A stretch of DNA of 64,000 bases, taken from contig CM053332.1 in assembly GCA_028583605.1 (NCBI GenBank), positions 19,728,851-19,792,850 of the forward strand, given 5' to 3'. Origin of the DNA: Dastarcus helophoroides (taxonomy: Eukaryota; Arthropoda; Insecta; Coleoptera; Bothrideridae). The notes under the pieces were generated by a model. It searched no databases, was not told the DNA's origin, and saw only the letters and a program-made list of their open reading frames with translations. Both the position numbers and the translations under genes were made by a program. How positions within the stretch are numbered: the first letter of the stretch is position 1; each line of letters opens with the position of its first letter. This document shows, one piece after another, positions 34,580-46,129 of this stretch.

Positions 34580-35574
34580 AAAATCGATTTGCTTTTTCTA
34601 AAAGTTGAGTTATTATGGGATATTCGAATGTTAATTCAAATTTGATATTTTGTATTTCTGGAGAATTTCAATTTTTTGTTCTTGAAATTCACAATTTTTG
34701 CCACGATACATTTATTTTCTTCAACTTTTTTTTAAACCTCACAAAATATATTTTCTGAAATTTGCAACTTATTCCTAGAAATGTCAAAATTAGGCCAATT
34801 TGAAATAAAAGCGCAAAAATTATAACAAAACTTGGCAAATTATCTAGATTGGTATTTTATCTGAATTTTTGTTGTACCAAAGTTTGGAAATTTTTTTGAA
34901 AAACTTACTTTTTAGCAAAGTTCGATTTTTTTTTAAATTTGATATTTTTTGAAAATTTTAAAAAAGTTTTATGAAATTTTAAGCTTTTGTAAATTCAGAC
35001 TTTCAAAATTTTAACTTGTTGTAAATTCCAACTTTGAAAAATTTATTTTTGCAAAATTAAATTTTTTCTTTAGGATTTTAATTATTTTGAGAAATGTCAG
35101 ACATTATTTAAAATTTGTCTTTCTTAAATTTTTTTTTCTTTTTTTGAAAATTTTAACTTTTCAGGGTTGCGACTTTTTTTCGGAAAATTTAGGCCTTTTT
35201 GAAAATCTTAAATTCTAAAATCTTTCGTCATTCTTCCAAAATTTCCGCTATTTGAAAATTTTTACTGTTTTTCAAAAATGTAAATATTTCTGTTAACTGG
35301 ACGTATTTAGAAATTTCGATTTTTTCTAAGTTTTTACCTTTTTTCAAGATTTTACTATTTTAGAAATTTGAAAGTTGTCGAAATTTTTAGTTATTTTTTA
35401 AGTTGTTAAGTGTTCAACTATATTATTTTTAACAGTTATTGCACCCTTTAGACTCTTTTTATTTCAATTGTTTTTTAAATCGCGATTTTCTTTAATATCG
35501 AGTGTTTTTGAAATGTTTGACTATTCTTCAAACGTTTCTGAAAATGTCGTCATTTTTGACACTTTTAAAATTGT

Positions 35575-35784
35575 TGACGTATATCATTTGGTGAAACGGA
35601 CTGATCCTTGGTTATCTTCAAAAATTGAAATACAAAACTTGTCCCCTGAAACCAAGAAAGATTAGTAGTATCTCTCTGAAGATGATAGCTTGGCTGTCGA
35701 AACGCTTTAGAGCAACGTTTGTTGTGTTTTTTAATCTTTCTTGGTTTCAGGGAACAAGTTCTGTATTTCAATTTCTGACGTATA
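35575..35784. mobile_element. HHR-B family hairpin, 9-bp target duplication
   Basis: The element runs 35584-35775 between copies of TGACGTATA (35575-35583 and 35776-35784). The arms are complementary (AACTTGTCCCCTGAAACCAA / TTGGTTTCAGGGAACAAGTT). The right part carries a plus-strand hammerhead-like motif: CTGAAGA at 35676-35682, GATAGC/GCTGTC stem, GAAA at 35699-35702, and CTCT/AGAG as stem I. Stem III is broken (ACGCTT). Confidence 0.85.
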
Positions 35785-37249
35785 ACATATTAATTGTAAA
35801 TCTACACTTTTTTTAAAGTAATTCGAACATTTTCTAGAAGTTTTATTCTTTCTGGTAAACTTTTGAATTAAAATTGTCGACATTTTTTATAACGTCAAAT
35901 ATACGAAAGTTTGATTTTTGCCAAAAATTTTCACTTTTCAATATTTGGTCACATTTTCAATTTTTCGAATTAATTTCTTCAAAATGTGGCAATTATTCTT
36001 TTTTAATTTAGGTGCTTTTTAAAAATCTTTCTACTGTTTTAAAACTTACACTTTTTCAAAAATTATGTTTTTCTTTTATTGAAATTTTAAGTTACTTTGA
36101 ACACTACGACCTTTTAAAAATTTCGACTTTTTCCTCTAAATTTTAACTTTTTGTTAAACCTATATTTATTCTCAAAGTTTCACTTTTTGTTAAAAATTTT
36201 GCTATTTCAGGAAACTCGATTTTTAAAAATTTCGACATTTTTTCAAAATTTCTCATATATTTCTAAGTTACGCTAATTTTCTCAAATTTCTGCTTTTTCT
36301 AAAAATTTGTGTTGTTTTTGAAATTTCACTCTGTGAAATGTTCGATTTGTTCCGCAAAATTAGCCTTTTTCCTGAAATTTAAATGTTATAATAAATAAGA
36401 TTTCAATTTTTTTTCTGAAAAATCTATTTTTTTCAAAATTGCCTTTTCTTCTATTTTGTTTCAGATTTTCATTTTTTGCTAGAAATTTTGACATTTGTTC
36501 GACTTTCTCTATATTTTTTCTTTTTTCTCAAAATTTGGTTTTCTCAACAATTATGACTTTTTTTCCTTAATTCGACTTATTGGACAGCTCATTTCTCAAA
36601 GTTTTACCTCAAATTTCAAACTTTCATGTTGTTGGACATCTTAATCTTCGAACTTTTTTCGAAAGTGCGACCTAGTCTGACCTAGTCAGACCTAGTTTTC
36701 TTAAAATTTGACCTTTGCAAGAAATATATTGACTTTTTTCATCTTCTTCTAAAAATTTTGAATTATTCTCAAAATTTATTTTTTTTATCGAAATTTTAAG
36801 TTATTTTGAACACTACGACCTTTCAAAAATTCCGAGCTTTTTGCTCTAAATTTAAACTTTTTGTTAAACCTAAATTTCGACATTTATTTTGAAAAACTAC
36901 TTATTGAGAAAGTTTGTTTTTTTAAAAAAATTGACTTTTCTGGAGGATTTTATTATAATTTGGAATATTTCAAATTTTCTGAATTAAAAATTTTTAATTT
37001 TTGTGAATTTCAACCCTTTAAAAAATTTACCTTTTTCAAAATACGAAATTTTTTCCAAAAGATTTTAACTTATTTTAAAAGAAATCGACTTCTTTTAAAA
37101 TTTGACTTAAAAAAAATTTAAATTTCGACTTTTCGAAATTTCGACTTTTTTGGAAAATGTAAGCTTTTTTAAAAATTTTGAATTCTTAAAGATTTCGTTA
37201 TTTTTTCAAAATTTCACTTTTTTCGAAATCTAAAATTTTTCCAACGTTT

Positions 37250-37475
37250 TTTTTTGGTGAAATGGACTGGTGCTTGGTTATCTTCAAAAATTGAAATACA
37301 AATCTGTTCCCCTAAAACCAAGAAAGAATAAAAAACACAACAAAGGTTGCTCTAACGCGAGAGATATGAAAACCTTCGAAAATGATAGCTTGGCTATCGA
37401 AACGCGTTAGAGCAATTTTTGTTGTGTTTTTAATCTTTCTTGGTTTCAAGGAAAAAGATTTGTATTTCAACTTTT
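37250..37475. mobile_element. HHR-B family hairpin dimer
   Basis: Left arm from TTTTGGTGAAATGGACTGG, right arm ending TTGTATTTCAAC; the two pair over most of their length. The plus-strand ribozyme-like core is damaged (TTCGAAAA in place of CTGAAGA), but GATAGCTTGGCTATCGAAAC and ACGCGTTAGAGC remain. Confidence 0.8.
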
Positions 37476-37729
37476 AAAAATAGCTTTAGTTCTCAACTGT
37501 TATCTTTTAAAATTTTAATTATCACACACTTTTTAAATTTCGATTGTTTTTTAAATGGCAAATTTTTTAAATATCGACCTTTTTTAAAATTTTCGACTAT
37601 TTTTTTAAACTTGCGGAGAATATAGTCATTTCAGACACTTTGTAAAATGTTGGTGTATTTTTTGAGAATCTAGACGTTTTTTTGAAAATTTTTAAAATTT
37701 TTCCAAATTTTTATTTTTCAATTTGATAA

Positions 37730-40640
37730 AAATACCAATCACAATTTTCGACTTTTTAAAATTTTAGATATTCGAATTCTGAATTTTTCGAAACTGTTAA
37801 CTTATTAAAAATTCACTTTCTCGGATTTCCGAATTCTTGAAACTTTTTCGATTTCGTGAAAATTTTGAAATTATTTTCCTAAAATATCGATGTTTATTAA
37901 ACATCCTCACATTTTCTAAAAATTTTACCTTTCTATAAAACTGTTGACGCTTTTAAAAATTTTTCAAATTTTTTTCGAAAATTATAGCTTTAGCTTTACC
38001 TTTTTATCAAAATTGCAGCTTGCTTTAAAAAGGGCGACTCTGAAATTTTGACTTTTCAATAATTCGTCACATTTTCAAATTTTCGATTTTTCGAATTTTT
38101 TCGATTTCTTCAAAATTTGGAAATTATTTAATTTTTAATTTAGATGCCTTTTAAAAATCTTTCTACAACAAATTTTGACTTTTTTGAAAATTACGTTTAT
38201 TTTTTAAAAATTTGACTATTTTAAACATTGAGATTTTCTTGAGTATTTTAGGTTTATTTTCAAAATTTCACCATCTTTGAAAATTTCAGCATTTTACAGT
38301 TTCGACTATCTTTAAAAATTTCGGCTACCTTTTCGACTATTTTTTGAAATTTCCATAAAATTTAGTCATTTTAGACACTTTTTAAAATGTTGCTGTAGTT
38401 TTTTGAGAATCTAGACGTTTTTTTAAAAATTTTGAACATTTTTTCAAATTTTTATATTTTTTAAATTACCAATCAAAATTTTCGACTTTTTTTCAAAATT
38501 TTAGCTATCCAAATTCTCAATTTTTCGAAATTGTTAACTTATTAAAAAATCAGTTTCTCAGATTTTCGAATTTTTGAAACTTTCTCGGTTTCTTTAAAAT
38601 TTTGAAATTATTATGTTTATTAAACATCTTCACATTTTCTAAAAATTTTACCTTTCTATAAAATTGTTGACGTTTTTAAAAATTTTTCAAATTTTTTTCG
38701 AAAATTATAGCTTTAGCTTTACCTTTTTATCAAAATTGCAGCTTGCTATAAAAAGGTCGACTCTGAAATTTTGACTTTTCAGTAATTCGTCACATTTTCA
38801 AATTTTCGATTTTTCGAATTTTTTCGATTTCTTCAAAATTTGGAAATTATTTAATTTTTAATTTAGATGCCTTTTAAAAATCTTTCTACAACAAATTTTG
38901 ACTTTTTTGAAAATTGCGTTTATTTTTTAAAAATTTGACTATTTTAAATATTTAGATTTTCTTGAGTATTTTAGGTTTATTTTCAAAATTTCACCATCTT
39001 TCAAAATTTCAGCATTTTACAGTTTCGACTATTTTTAAAAATTTCGTCTACCTTTTCGACTATTTTTTGAAATTTCCAAAAAATTTTTAATTTTTAAAAT
39101 GTTGCTGTATTTTTTGAGAATCTAGACGTTTTTTTTAAAATTTTGAACATTTTTTCAAATTTTTATATTTTTTAAATTACCAATCAAAATTTACGACTTT
39201 TTTTCAAAATTTTAGCTATCCAAATTCTCAATTTTTCGAAACTGTTAACTTATTAAAAAATCAGTTTCTCAGATTTTCGAATTTTTGAAACTTTCTCGGT
39301 TTCTTTAAAATTTTGAAAGTATTTTTCTAAAATGACGATGTTTATTAAACACCTTTACATTTTCTGAAAATTTTAACTTTCTATAAAAAAGTTGACGCTT
39401 TTCAAAATTTTGCAAAATTTTTGCGAAAATTATAGCTTCAGCTTTACGAAGATTAACAGAATTTTAACTTTTTTAAGAAGTTGGTATTTTTTAAAAATAT
39501 TTTCACCTTTTTTTCAAAAGTTTAACTTGCTTTGAAAAGGTCGGCTCTGAAACTTTGACTTTTCAATATTTCGTCACATTTTCAATTTTCGATTTTTCGA
39601 ATTTTTCGATTTTTTCAAAATTCGGAAATTATTCCCCTTTTTACTTTAGATGCTTTTTAAAAATCATTCTACAACAAACTTTAACTTTTTAAAAAATTCC
39701 GTTTATTTTTTAAAAATTTGGCTATTTTGAAAGTTTAGATTTTCTTGAGCATTTTTGATTTATGATCAAAATTTCACCCTCTTTTAAAATTTCAACATTT
39801 TAAAGCTTCGACTATTTTTAAAAATTTCGGCTACCTTTTCGACTATTTTTTAAAATTTCAGAAAAATTTAGTCATTTTATACACTTTTTAAAATGTTGCT
39901 GAACTTTTTGAGAATCTAAAGGTTATTTGAAAATTTTGAAAAATTTTCCAAATTTTTATTTTTACATTTGATAAAATTACCAATCAAAATTTTCGACTTT
40001 TTTCAAAATTTTAGCTATTTGGATTGTGAATTTTTCGAAACTGTTAACTTATTAAAAAATCACTTTCTCGGATTTTTGAATTTTTGAAACTTTTTCGATT
40101 TCTTGAAAATATAGAAATTATTTTTCTAAAATGTCGATGTTTATTAAACATCTTCACATTTTCTAAAAATTTTAACTTTCTATTAAACTATCGAGGCTTT
40201 TCAAAATTTTTCAAGTTTTTTTCGAAAATTATAGCTTCAGCTTTACGAAGATTAACCAAATTTTAACTTTTTTTTAAGAAGTTGGTATTTGTTTAAGATA
40301 TTTTCACCTTTTTTTCAAAAGTTCACCTTGCTTTGAAAAGGTCGGCTACGAAATTTTGACTTTTTCAATATTTTAAAATTTTGGATTATTCGAACTTTTT
40401 CGATTTCTTTAAAATTTGGAAATTATTCCGTTTTTAGTTTAGATACTTTTTGAAAATCTTTCTACAACAAATATTGATTTTTTTAAATATTCCGTTTATT
40501 TTTTAAAGAACTGACTATTTTAAAAGTATAGAATTTCTTGAGCATTTTTGATTTATCTTCAAAATTTCACCATCTTTCAAAATTTCAGCATTTTAAAGTT
40601 TCGACTATTTTTAAAAATTTCGGCTACTTTTTAAGACTTG
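37730..40640. repeat. Three to four tandem units of ~720-795 bp within the array
   Basis: The block TTGAGTATTTTAGGTTTATT or a variant occurs near 38238, 38959, 39742 and 40537. The block GTCACATTTTCAAATTTTCG or a variant occurs near 38064, 38785 and 39567. The first two spacings are closest, so those copies are the most recent. Confidence 0.8.
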
Positions 40641-41400
40641 GTCCTTTTCATAAAAAAATTAACTTACTTTCTAATTTTACGTTATTCAAAAATTGAAATA
40701 TATTAATCAATTTGAGATCTTTAAAAAAATTCCCACTTTTTTAAAAATTTCGATTTTACCAAAGTCTTAGAATTTAAAAATTTTGATCATTTTTTAGGAT
40801 TTTAAGTTTTCAGTTGGTTTACTTTTTCTTCAGTATTTAAAATTTTGAAAAATTAGCCTCTTTTTGAGAATTTTTATTATTTAAATTTTCGATTTTTGTT
40901 ATTTCAGATTTTTTATTCAACATTGAAAATTGGAAAAGAGCGACATTTAAAGATATTTTACAAATTTGCATTTTACCCAAAAACGGGAAATTTTTTAGAA
41001 AAATATCGAAATTTCAGGTTTTAATTTTAGAAAGTGGAAAAATTGCAAAAAAAGGACAACATTTCACCAAATCTAATGGTCTTAAAGAGATTACATTTTT
41101 TTTTTTCACCAAAGGTTATCTTTTGATTCCAATTTAAGACAGGAATTTTAGTTTATTTTTAATTTCGACTTAAAAACGAATTATCGAGCATAAAGTCAAA
41201 ATATTTAGACAAAAGTCGAAATTTCAAGAAACATATTTAAACTACTAAGATGAAATTCAAAAATTAGAATCTTGAGATAAAATTTGGCACGAATTTTCTT
41301 AAATTTCAATTTTATAATAAAAAATTCGAGAAGGATGTCAAAATTCTGAAATTATTAACGACAAATTTTTGTCAAGTAAATATTTTCAACATTTTCAACA

Positions 41401-41858
41401 AATAAGATAAAATGGTAAATTTAAATGAGTATACGAAAACCAAAGGCATATAAAAATTACATAAGTGATGTTTAAGCAGTTATAATGTAATACCTAACAT
41501 TGACCACAGCGCCATCTACTTGCTAATGCTCTAGGAAAGACTAGAATTGAAAGAACTGTTCTTAAACCACGAAAAAAAATCCGAAACGCAACTAATTAAA
41601 AATAATTGAAATGTTAAGAAAATAAATAAAATAAGTTTTAAAAAATGAATTTTAAAATATGTTAACGAAGGCTTCCACGGCCAGAGTCAGTACAGGATAT
41701 ACTTCTTCCGGGATTGAACCGTGTCAAAGAACTATTAAAAGTGTTCGACGTTCGTAGGGGGCTTCTTCAGGAACAAAGAAAAGAAAAATAAATGAAAAGA
41801 GGAATATGAGGGTATATGCAAAAATGAAAGAATGAAAAGGTCAATTTCAAAACATTTT
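41401..41858. other. Non-coding sequence with a hammerhead-element remnant
   Basis: Mostly AT-rich. From about 41664 to 41775 is a fragment of a hammerhead-carrying element, listed separately. No genes. Confidence 0.5.
41735..41776 (-). ncRNA. Decayed hammerhead motif (HHR-D remnant)
   Basis: On the minus strand CTGAAGA (41770-41764) is followed by AGCCCCCTACGAACGTC and then GAACAC. The stem I strands TGTTC and GAACA pair (5 bp) and a GTC cleavage triplet is present. The 3' half of stem II and one A of GAAA are deleted, so it cannot form the complete core. It differs from the other families in the window. Confidence 0.45.
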
Positions 41859-42038
41859 CTGAATTAAAAATTGGTACAAAGGATAAGAAAGTTTAGGCAG
41901 AAGGGCACGGTAACTCAGTATGTCCACCATACCAGAGGCAAAACTCTTCTGAATTGAAAATTGGTACAAAGGATGAGAAAGTTTAGATAGAAGAGCACGG
42001 TAACTCAGTATGTCCACCATACCAGAGGCGAAACTTTT
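41859..42038. repeat. Two tandem copies of a 90-bp unit
   Basis: CTGAATT(A/G)AAAATTGG followed by GTACAAAGGAT at 41859 and again at 41949. Both continue into GGGCACGGTAACTCAGTATG-like sequence (AGAGCACGG in the second) and CACCATACCAGAGGC. Confidence 0.85.
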
Positions 42039-42121
42039 CAGAAGAAAACTAAGAAAATCTAAAGAATAGCTAAAAATAGAAAATATTGATTTGTTTAAAA
42101 AATAGTATTACAAATTTACTT

Positions 42122-42233
42122 TCATTGGTATCTTTCTGAAGATGACAGCTTGGCTGTCGAAACACGTCAGAGCAACGTTTGTTGTGTTTTTTAATCTTTC
42201 GTGGTTTCAGGGGACAATTTCTGTATTTCAATC
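42122..42233 (+). mobile_element. HHR-B family monomer with the best hammerhead-like motif
   Basis: A single arm of the hairpin family, starting TATCTTTCTGAAGATGACAG and ending GTATTTCAATC. Core CTGAAGA at 42136-42142, one extra T, stem II GACAGC/TTG/GCTGTC (perfect 6 bp), GAAA at 42159-42162, short stem III ACACGT, cleavage triplet GTC (cut after 42168), and stem I AGAG with CTTT. All core bases are present. The extra base between A9 and stem II is the one deviation. Confidence 0.75.
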
Positions 42234-43240
42234 TTAATTGGTCATCAACATGTTGTTTTGTGTAAATGAAAATCTCTCTCTGCGGAATTAGGTAACTTGT
42301 ACACTCAATTTGTATTATTTTTCTTCGTAATGATAAACGGAACGACCGAGTTTTAGAGATCCGCCACTTTAATCCTCCAGGGTACAAAATAGCGCCCAAA
42401 TCGTTCCATATTTTCCCCTAACAGAGTAAAAACTGGAGCGTCATCTTCCAAACAATCTCTCCTCAGTCGTCCGGATTGTTTTAAAATTTCAAGCCGATGT
42501 CATGCATGATACCTTGGGGGAATTAATTCCGCCGGAACAATTTATTGATTGCTCCGGGAGTCTGTTTCTTTCTCTGCACAGCTCGGATGTGACCGGAAAA
42601 AAAATTATTTAAGCCGCTAGGCAAATTATAATTGATTAACGGTACAACAAATTTACTCCAAACAGGGGGATCACATGCAAACGAACAACGTTATCGAGGG
42701 AAATTAAACCGCCGGCGACATTTTCCATGACAATTTAATGAATAAATATTTACGTATTCAAGGAAAATACCAATTATATTTTTAGGGCATGCCAACACAT
42801 GCAGGCAAACGTACATTGTTTTTTGATGGTAACGAAATCGACATTTGTTATTTGCGTTAGAGCTTTGTAATCCTTTCATTAATTTATCGATTAAGAATAA
42901 TCCTTTCCTCATATTATTTGATAAATCAAAAGGTTAAAGTTGTAGTGTTAAAATTGTGGCAGTTGACAGTTCTGCGAATATTGCGATCAACTATGTCTAC
43001 AACACATATATAGCGCTAGTCTGTAACTGCACTGTATACATGCTCATTTGACAAGGGGAAAAACATTTAATTTTGTTATTTCCAATTTTAATATTTGCAA
43101 TATAAATTGTAAGTAAAATACATAAATTTACACAAAAGGAAGTTACATCTAATTGAACTATTATCATTTCCGCTACCGACAAAACTGCAAGTTTGTGATA
43201 ATAAGTATCATCCAATTTAGTTGCATTTGTATGACACTCA
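42234..43240. other. Non-coding sequence upstream of the OBP cluster
   Basis: Mixed-complexity sequence with no exon or repeat recognised. It may hold regulatory DNA for the first OBP unit, but nothing specific can be pointed to. Confidence 0.4.
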
Positions 43241-43247
43241 TATAAAA
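43241..43247 (+). promoter_or_regulatory. TATA box of OBP unit 1
   Basis: TATAAAA lies 61 bp before the 5' end of the predicted coding region of unit 1. The downstream sequence (ATTGGCAGC, GCAGTGGTGACCAAAT, then ATGTTTTCAAA) is shared with unit 2. Confidence 0.55.
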
Positions 43248-43307
43248 ACGTGAATCTCATTGGCAGCTTGTTTAATTATAGCCAGCCGCAGTGGTGACCA
43301 AATTAAT

Positions 43308-44598
43308 ATGTTTTCAAAGAATCTAATTTTCTTCGCTCTTATTACTTTTGCTGTGCCCTTAGTGTGTTATGCTAAGGTAAGTTAAAATTAAACATAAAAC
43401 AGTAATGGGGTGTATGCTTTCTTAAATTGAGTATATTAAGAACCGTTTAAATTTTTTGTGGAACGGACTGGTCCCCTAGCGGCTTTGCTGACTTCGAAAA
43501 ATTAAAGATGCTATCTCCTCCGAAAAAATAATCGGTAGACGGTAGGCAGCGACGGCAGGTTGCTAAAAGTGATGAATGAAAGTAAATAATTCAACTTTAA
43601 CTTTCGAATTATTGTCCAAAATTCTAGATAAATGGACTTTAAGAGTAAATTTAACAATTTTTTTTGTTTTCTGAGATTGTATTTGACAGTTTGACTTCAA
43701 ATACGTTATATTAAAGGGAAAATATTATGATCTAATTCAAAAGCATGTCGAACCACACTTGACTTTTCAGTTCTTCCGTACCTTAAATGAAACACATGCT
43801 CCTTTAGTCGAATTTTAAGAGATCGTCTAGTTTGTCCGACGTACTTTTGAGGACAATCGTTACAAGAAATTTGGTAAAAAAAGACTTGTCTAATGGCTCT
43901 ACTTTATCCTTTAAACAACCCAAATATTTTGTCATTTTGGCCACTCTCTTAGACTTCTAATGCAAGAAAGGATTAGGATAGAAAAGCTAAATATCTGAAA
44001 ATAAACTTATCTCTGATTAAACCAACCTCTTTCTCACAGCTACACATACTATTGCCGTTGGAACATGCCTGTAACGCGATATTAGCATGTTGGTGAGGCA
44101 CACCCATACGAATTTTCCCTATCAAAAATCGCACCACGGGGAAATTTTCGCTTTAAAAATAATTCTCTATAAGATATTGGGATAAATGTTGACTATTTCA
44201 AGTATTAATTTGACATAAATCAATTTGACTCAACTGCGGAAAATTTCGTGGACGAAAACAACTTAACATCAAATTGTAGGAATACACATCAACAGAGTGG
44301 GAGGAAGTTGCTAAAAAATGCTCCAAAGAAAGCGGATACACCCAAATGACGTTCAATCCTCTGCACGTGACTGAAGACTACAGCTCGACTGAATTTTTAT
44401 GTTACACTAAATGCACCATGATCGCCACTGAGGATTTGTACACCTAATGGCACCATAAATATTGGTTCAATGGTGAAAGCAGCCAAAGAAGACAACGATA
44501 AGAAGTTCGACTATGAGGAAATGGAAAAGTGTCTTGAGGATATATCAGCGGTAAACGAATGCGAGGATATTCTACGCTTGCTTGAATGTTTCGTGTAA
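43308..44598 (+). pseudogene. Odorant-binding protein, unit 1 (one frameshift)
   Basis: Two exons. Exon 1 (43308-43376) encodes MFSKNLIFFALITFAVPLVC-YAK, a signal peptide, followed by donor GTAAGT. Exon 2 starts at 44280 after TTGTAG, phase 0. The mature part has all six cysteines of the PBP/GOBP family: MxxxC-like KKC, FLC-x3-C (C2-x3-C3), EKC, then NEC-x8-C (C5-x8-C6). OBPs are secreted helical proteins that carry hydrophobic ligands in sensillar lymph or haemolymph. A single extra T at 44445 creates a TAA and shifts the frame; the rest of exon 2 reads in the next frame to TAA at 44596-44598. It is either a young pseudogene or a sequence error. The paralogues are at 47166 and 52281. Confidence 0.82.
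43458..43482. repeat. HHR-B hairpin remnant in the unit 1 intron
   Basis: TTTTTGTGGAACGGACTGGTC-type end of the hairpin family only. It lies within the intron of OBP unit 1 and has no ribozyme part. Confidence 0.5.
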
Positions 44599-44605
44599 AA
44601 TGCAT

Positions 44606-45085
44606 ATTTTATGCCCAAGCTTGGTTTACTTTATGAAAAATTATATCATCTGATTAAAATTTGTTGTGTCTTTCTTATAAAATAGTGAACTGTATCACCT
44701 CTAACACAAAGCCTTGGTTTAGTTTATAAAAAATTATTTAATTTGATTAAAATTTGTTTTTTTTTTCTTATAACATAGTGAACTGTATCACCTCTAACAC
44801 AAAGCCTTGGTTTAGTTTATAAAAAATTACATCATTTGATTAAAATTTGTTTTTCTTTCTTATAAAATAGTGAACAGTATCACCTCTAACACAAAGCCTT
44901 GGTTTAGTTTATGAAAAATTATTTAATTTGATTAAAATTTGTTTTTTTTTTCTTATAACATAGTGAACTGTATTACCTCTAACACAAAGCCTTGGTTTAG
45001 TTTATAAAAAATTACATCATTTGATTAAAATTTGTTTTTCTTTCTTATAAAATAGTGAATTGTATCACCTCTAACACAAAAACTA
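44606..45085. repeat. Minisatellite, ~92-bp unit, about 5 copies
   Basis: CTAACACAAAGCCTTGG recurs at 44701, 44794, 44886 and 44979, with a variant at 45070. Each copy also has TTATAAAATAGTGAACTG or a close variant. It starts directly after the stop codon of OBP unit 1 and so may form its 3' UTR. Confidence 0.9.
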
Positions 45086-45119
45086 ATCTAATTAGCTGAG
45101 AAAACCGAGTTTGCTATAT

Positions 45120-46100
45120 TTATTTTTTTAATTTTTTTCTTAGTGGATTTTATTTAAACCCTACGAGCGGTGAAAAGAGGATATTTAACTGAATATTGAA
45201 CACATTTTAGATTTTCTTCTATAAGCGAAAAAAGGTTTTCAAAAACAATTGTATTACAACAAAGCAAAAACTTAATTTTGATAGAAAACTTAAAATTTTT
45301 GGAAAAATGTTTAATACTTTCATAAAATGTTAACCTAATTTCGAAAAAAAAAAGGAAATTTCGATGAAAAGACAAATTTCGAAGAATTTCAAAATAGAGA
45401 AACTGCAGAATTTTGTAATAAGTTAGCACTCCAAAAAAAACCAACTTTGAGAAAAATTAAGAAAACAAACAAAATCCTAAGAAAGTTGAAATTTTTAGTC
45501 AAGGATCAATAATTTTATAGATTTTTTAATAAAAAGTCAAGTTATGAGAAAAAGGTTGATTTTGTGTTTTGAAAAAATGACGTATTTTGGGAATAAATTG
45601 AAATTTTGAGACCCCAGATTTTTTTAAATCCTCCCTTTTTAAGGACGAAATGTCTCAGAAAAAGACAAATGTTAAGAAACAAGAGTTGAATTTTGAAAAC
45701 AAAATCAAGCTTATAGTCAAACTTGTAAAAAAGGATAAATGTTTCAAAAAAGGTCGAAATTTCGATAAAAGGAAAAAAAAGCCAAGAAAACAGTCGAAAT
45801 TTAGACGAAGAGCGTCTCGAAGTCAAAGAAGTTAGTTTCCGGAAAAAGTCAAAATTAAAAAAACGGTTGAAATTTAGACGAAAAGCGTCTCGAAGTCAAA
45901 GAAGTTAGTTTCCGGAAAAAGTCAAAATTAAAAAAACGGTTAAAATTTTCAACACAAAATCTAAAAATTATGAGAAAGATCGAAAACCAGCATTTCAAAA
46001 AACTATCAAAAAAATTCAGAAAAGGCCGTTTACAAAAAAAATTAAAATTTGAAGCAAAATTCAATATTCTGAAAAGTCGAAATTTTGAATTGTAGTTTAG
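45120..46100. repeat. Degenerate AT array (A-rich on plus), with a 72-bp tandem pair
   Basis: A-rich counterpart of the TTTCGAC array. Inside, 45803-45944 holds two copies of a 72-bp unit (AGCGTCTCGAAGTCAAAGAA, then AGTTTCCGGAAAAAGTC). Confidence 0.8.
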
Positions 46101-46129
46101 ACATTGTTCACCTGGGCGAAGTCAGGACA

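Larger units (their letters stand above)
33390..41400. repeat. Long degenerate array rich in TTTCGACTTTTT-type words
   Basis: About 8 kb of T-rich sequence built from irregularly spaced words such as AAATTTCGACTTTTT and CAAAATTT. It switches to the A-rich complement (AAAGTCGAAATTT) after about 40950. Internal duplications are visible: 33390-33990 resembles 36170-36770, and 37730-40640 holds three to four units of about 720-795 bp. Three palindromic elements (34420, 35575, 37250) are inserted. No coding. Confidence 0.85.
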
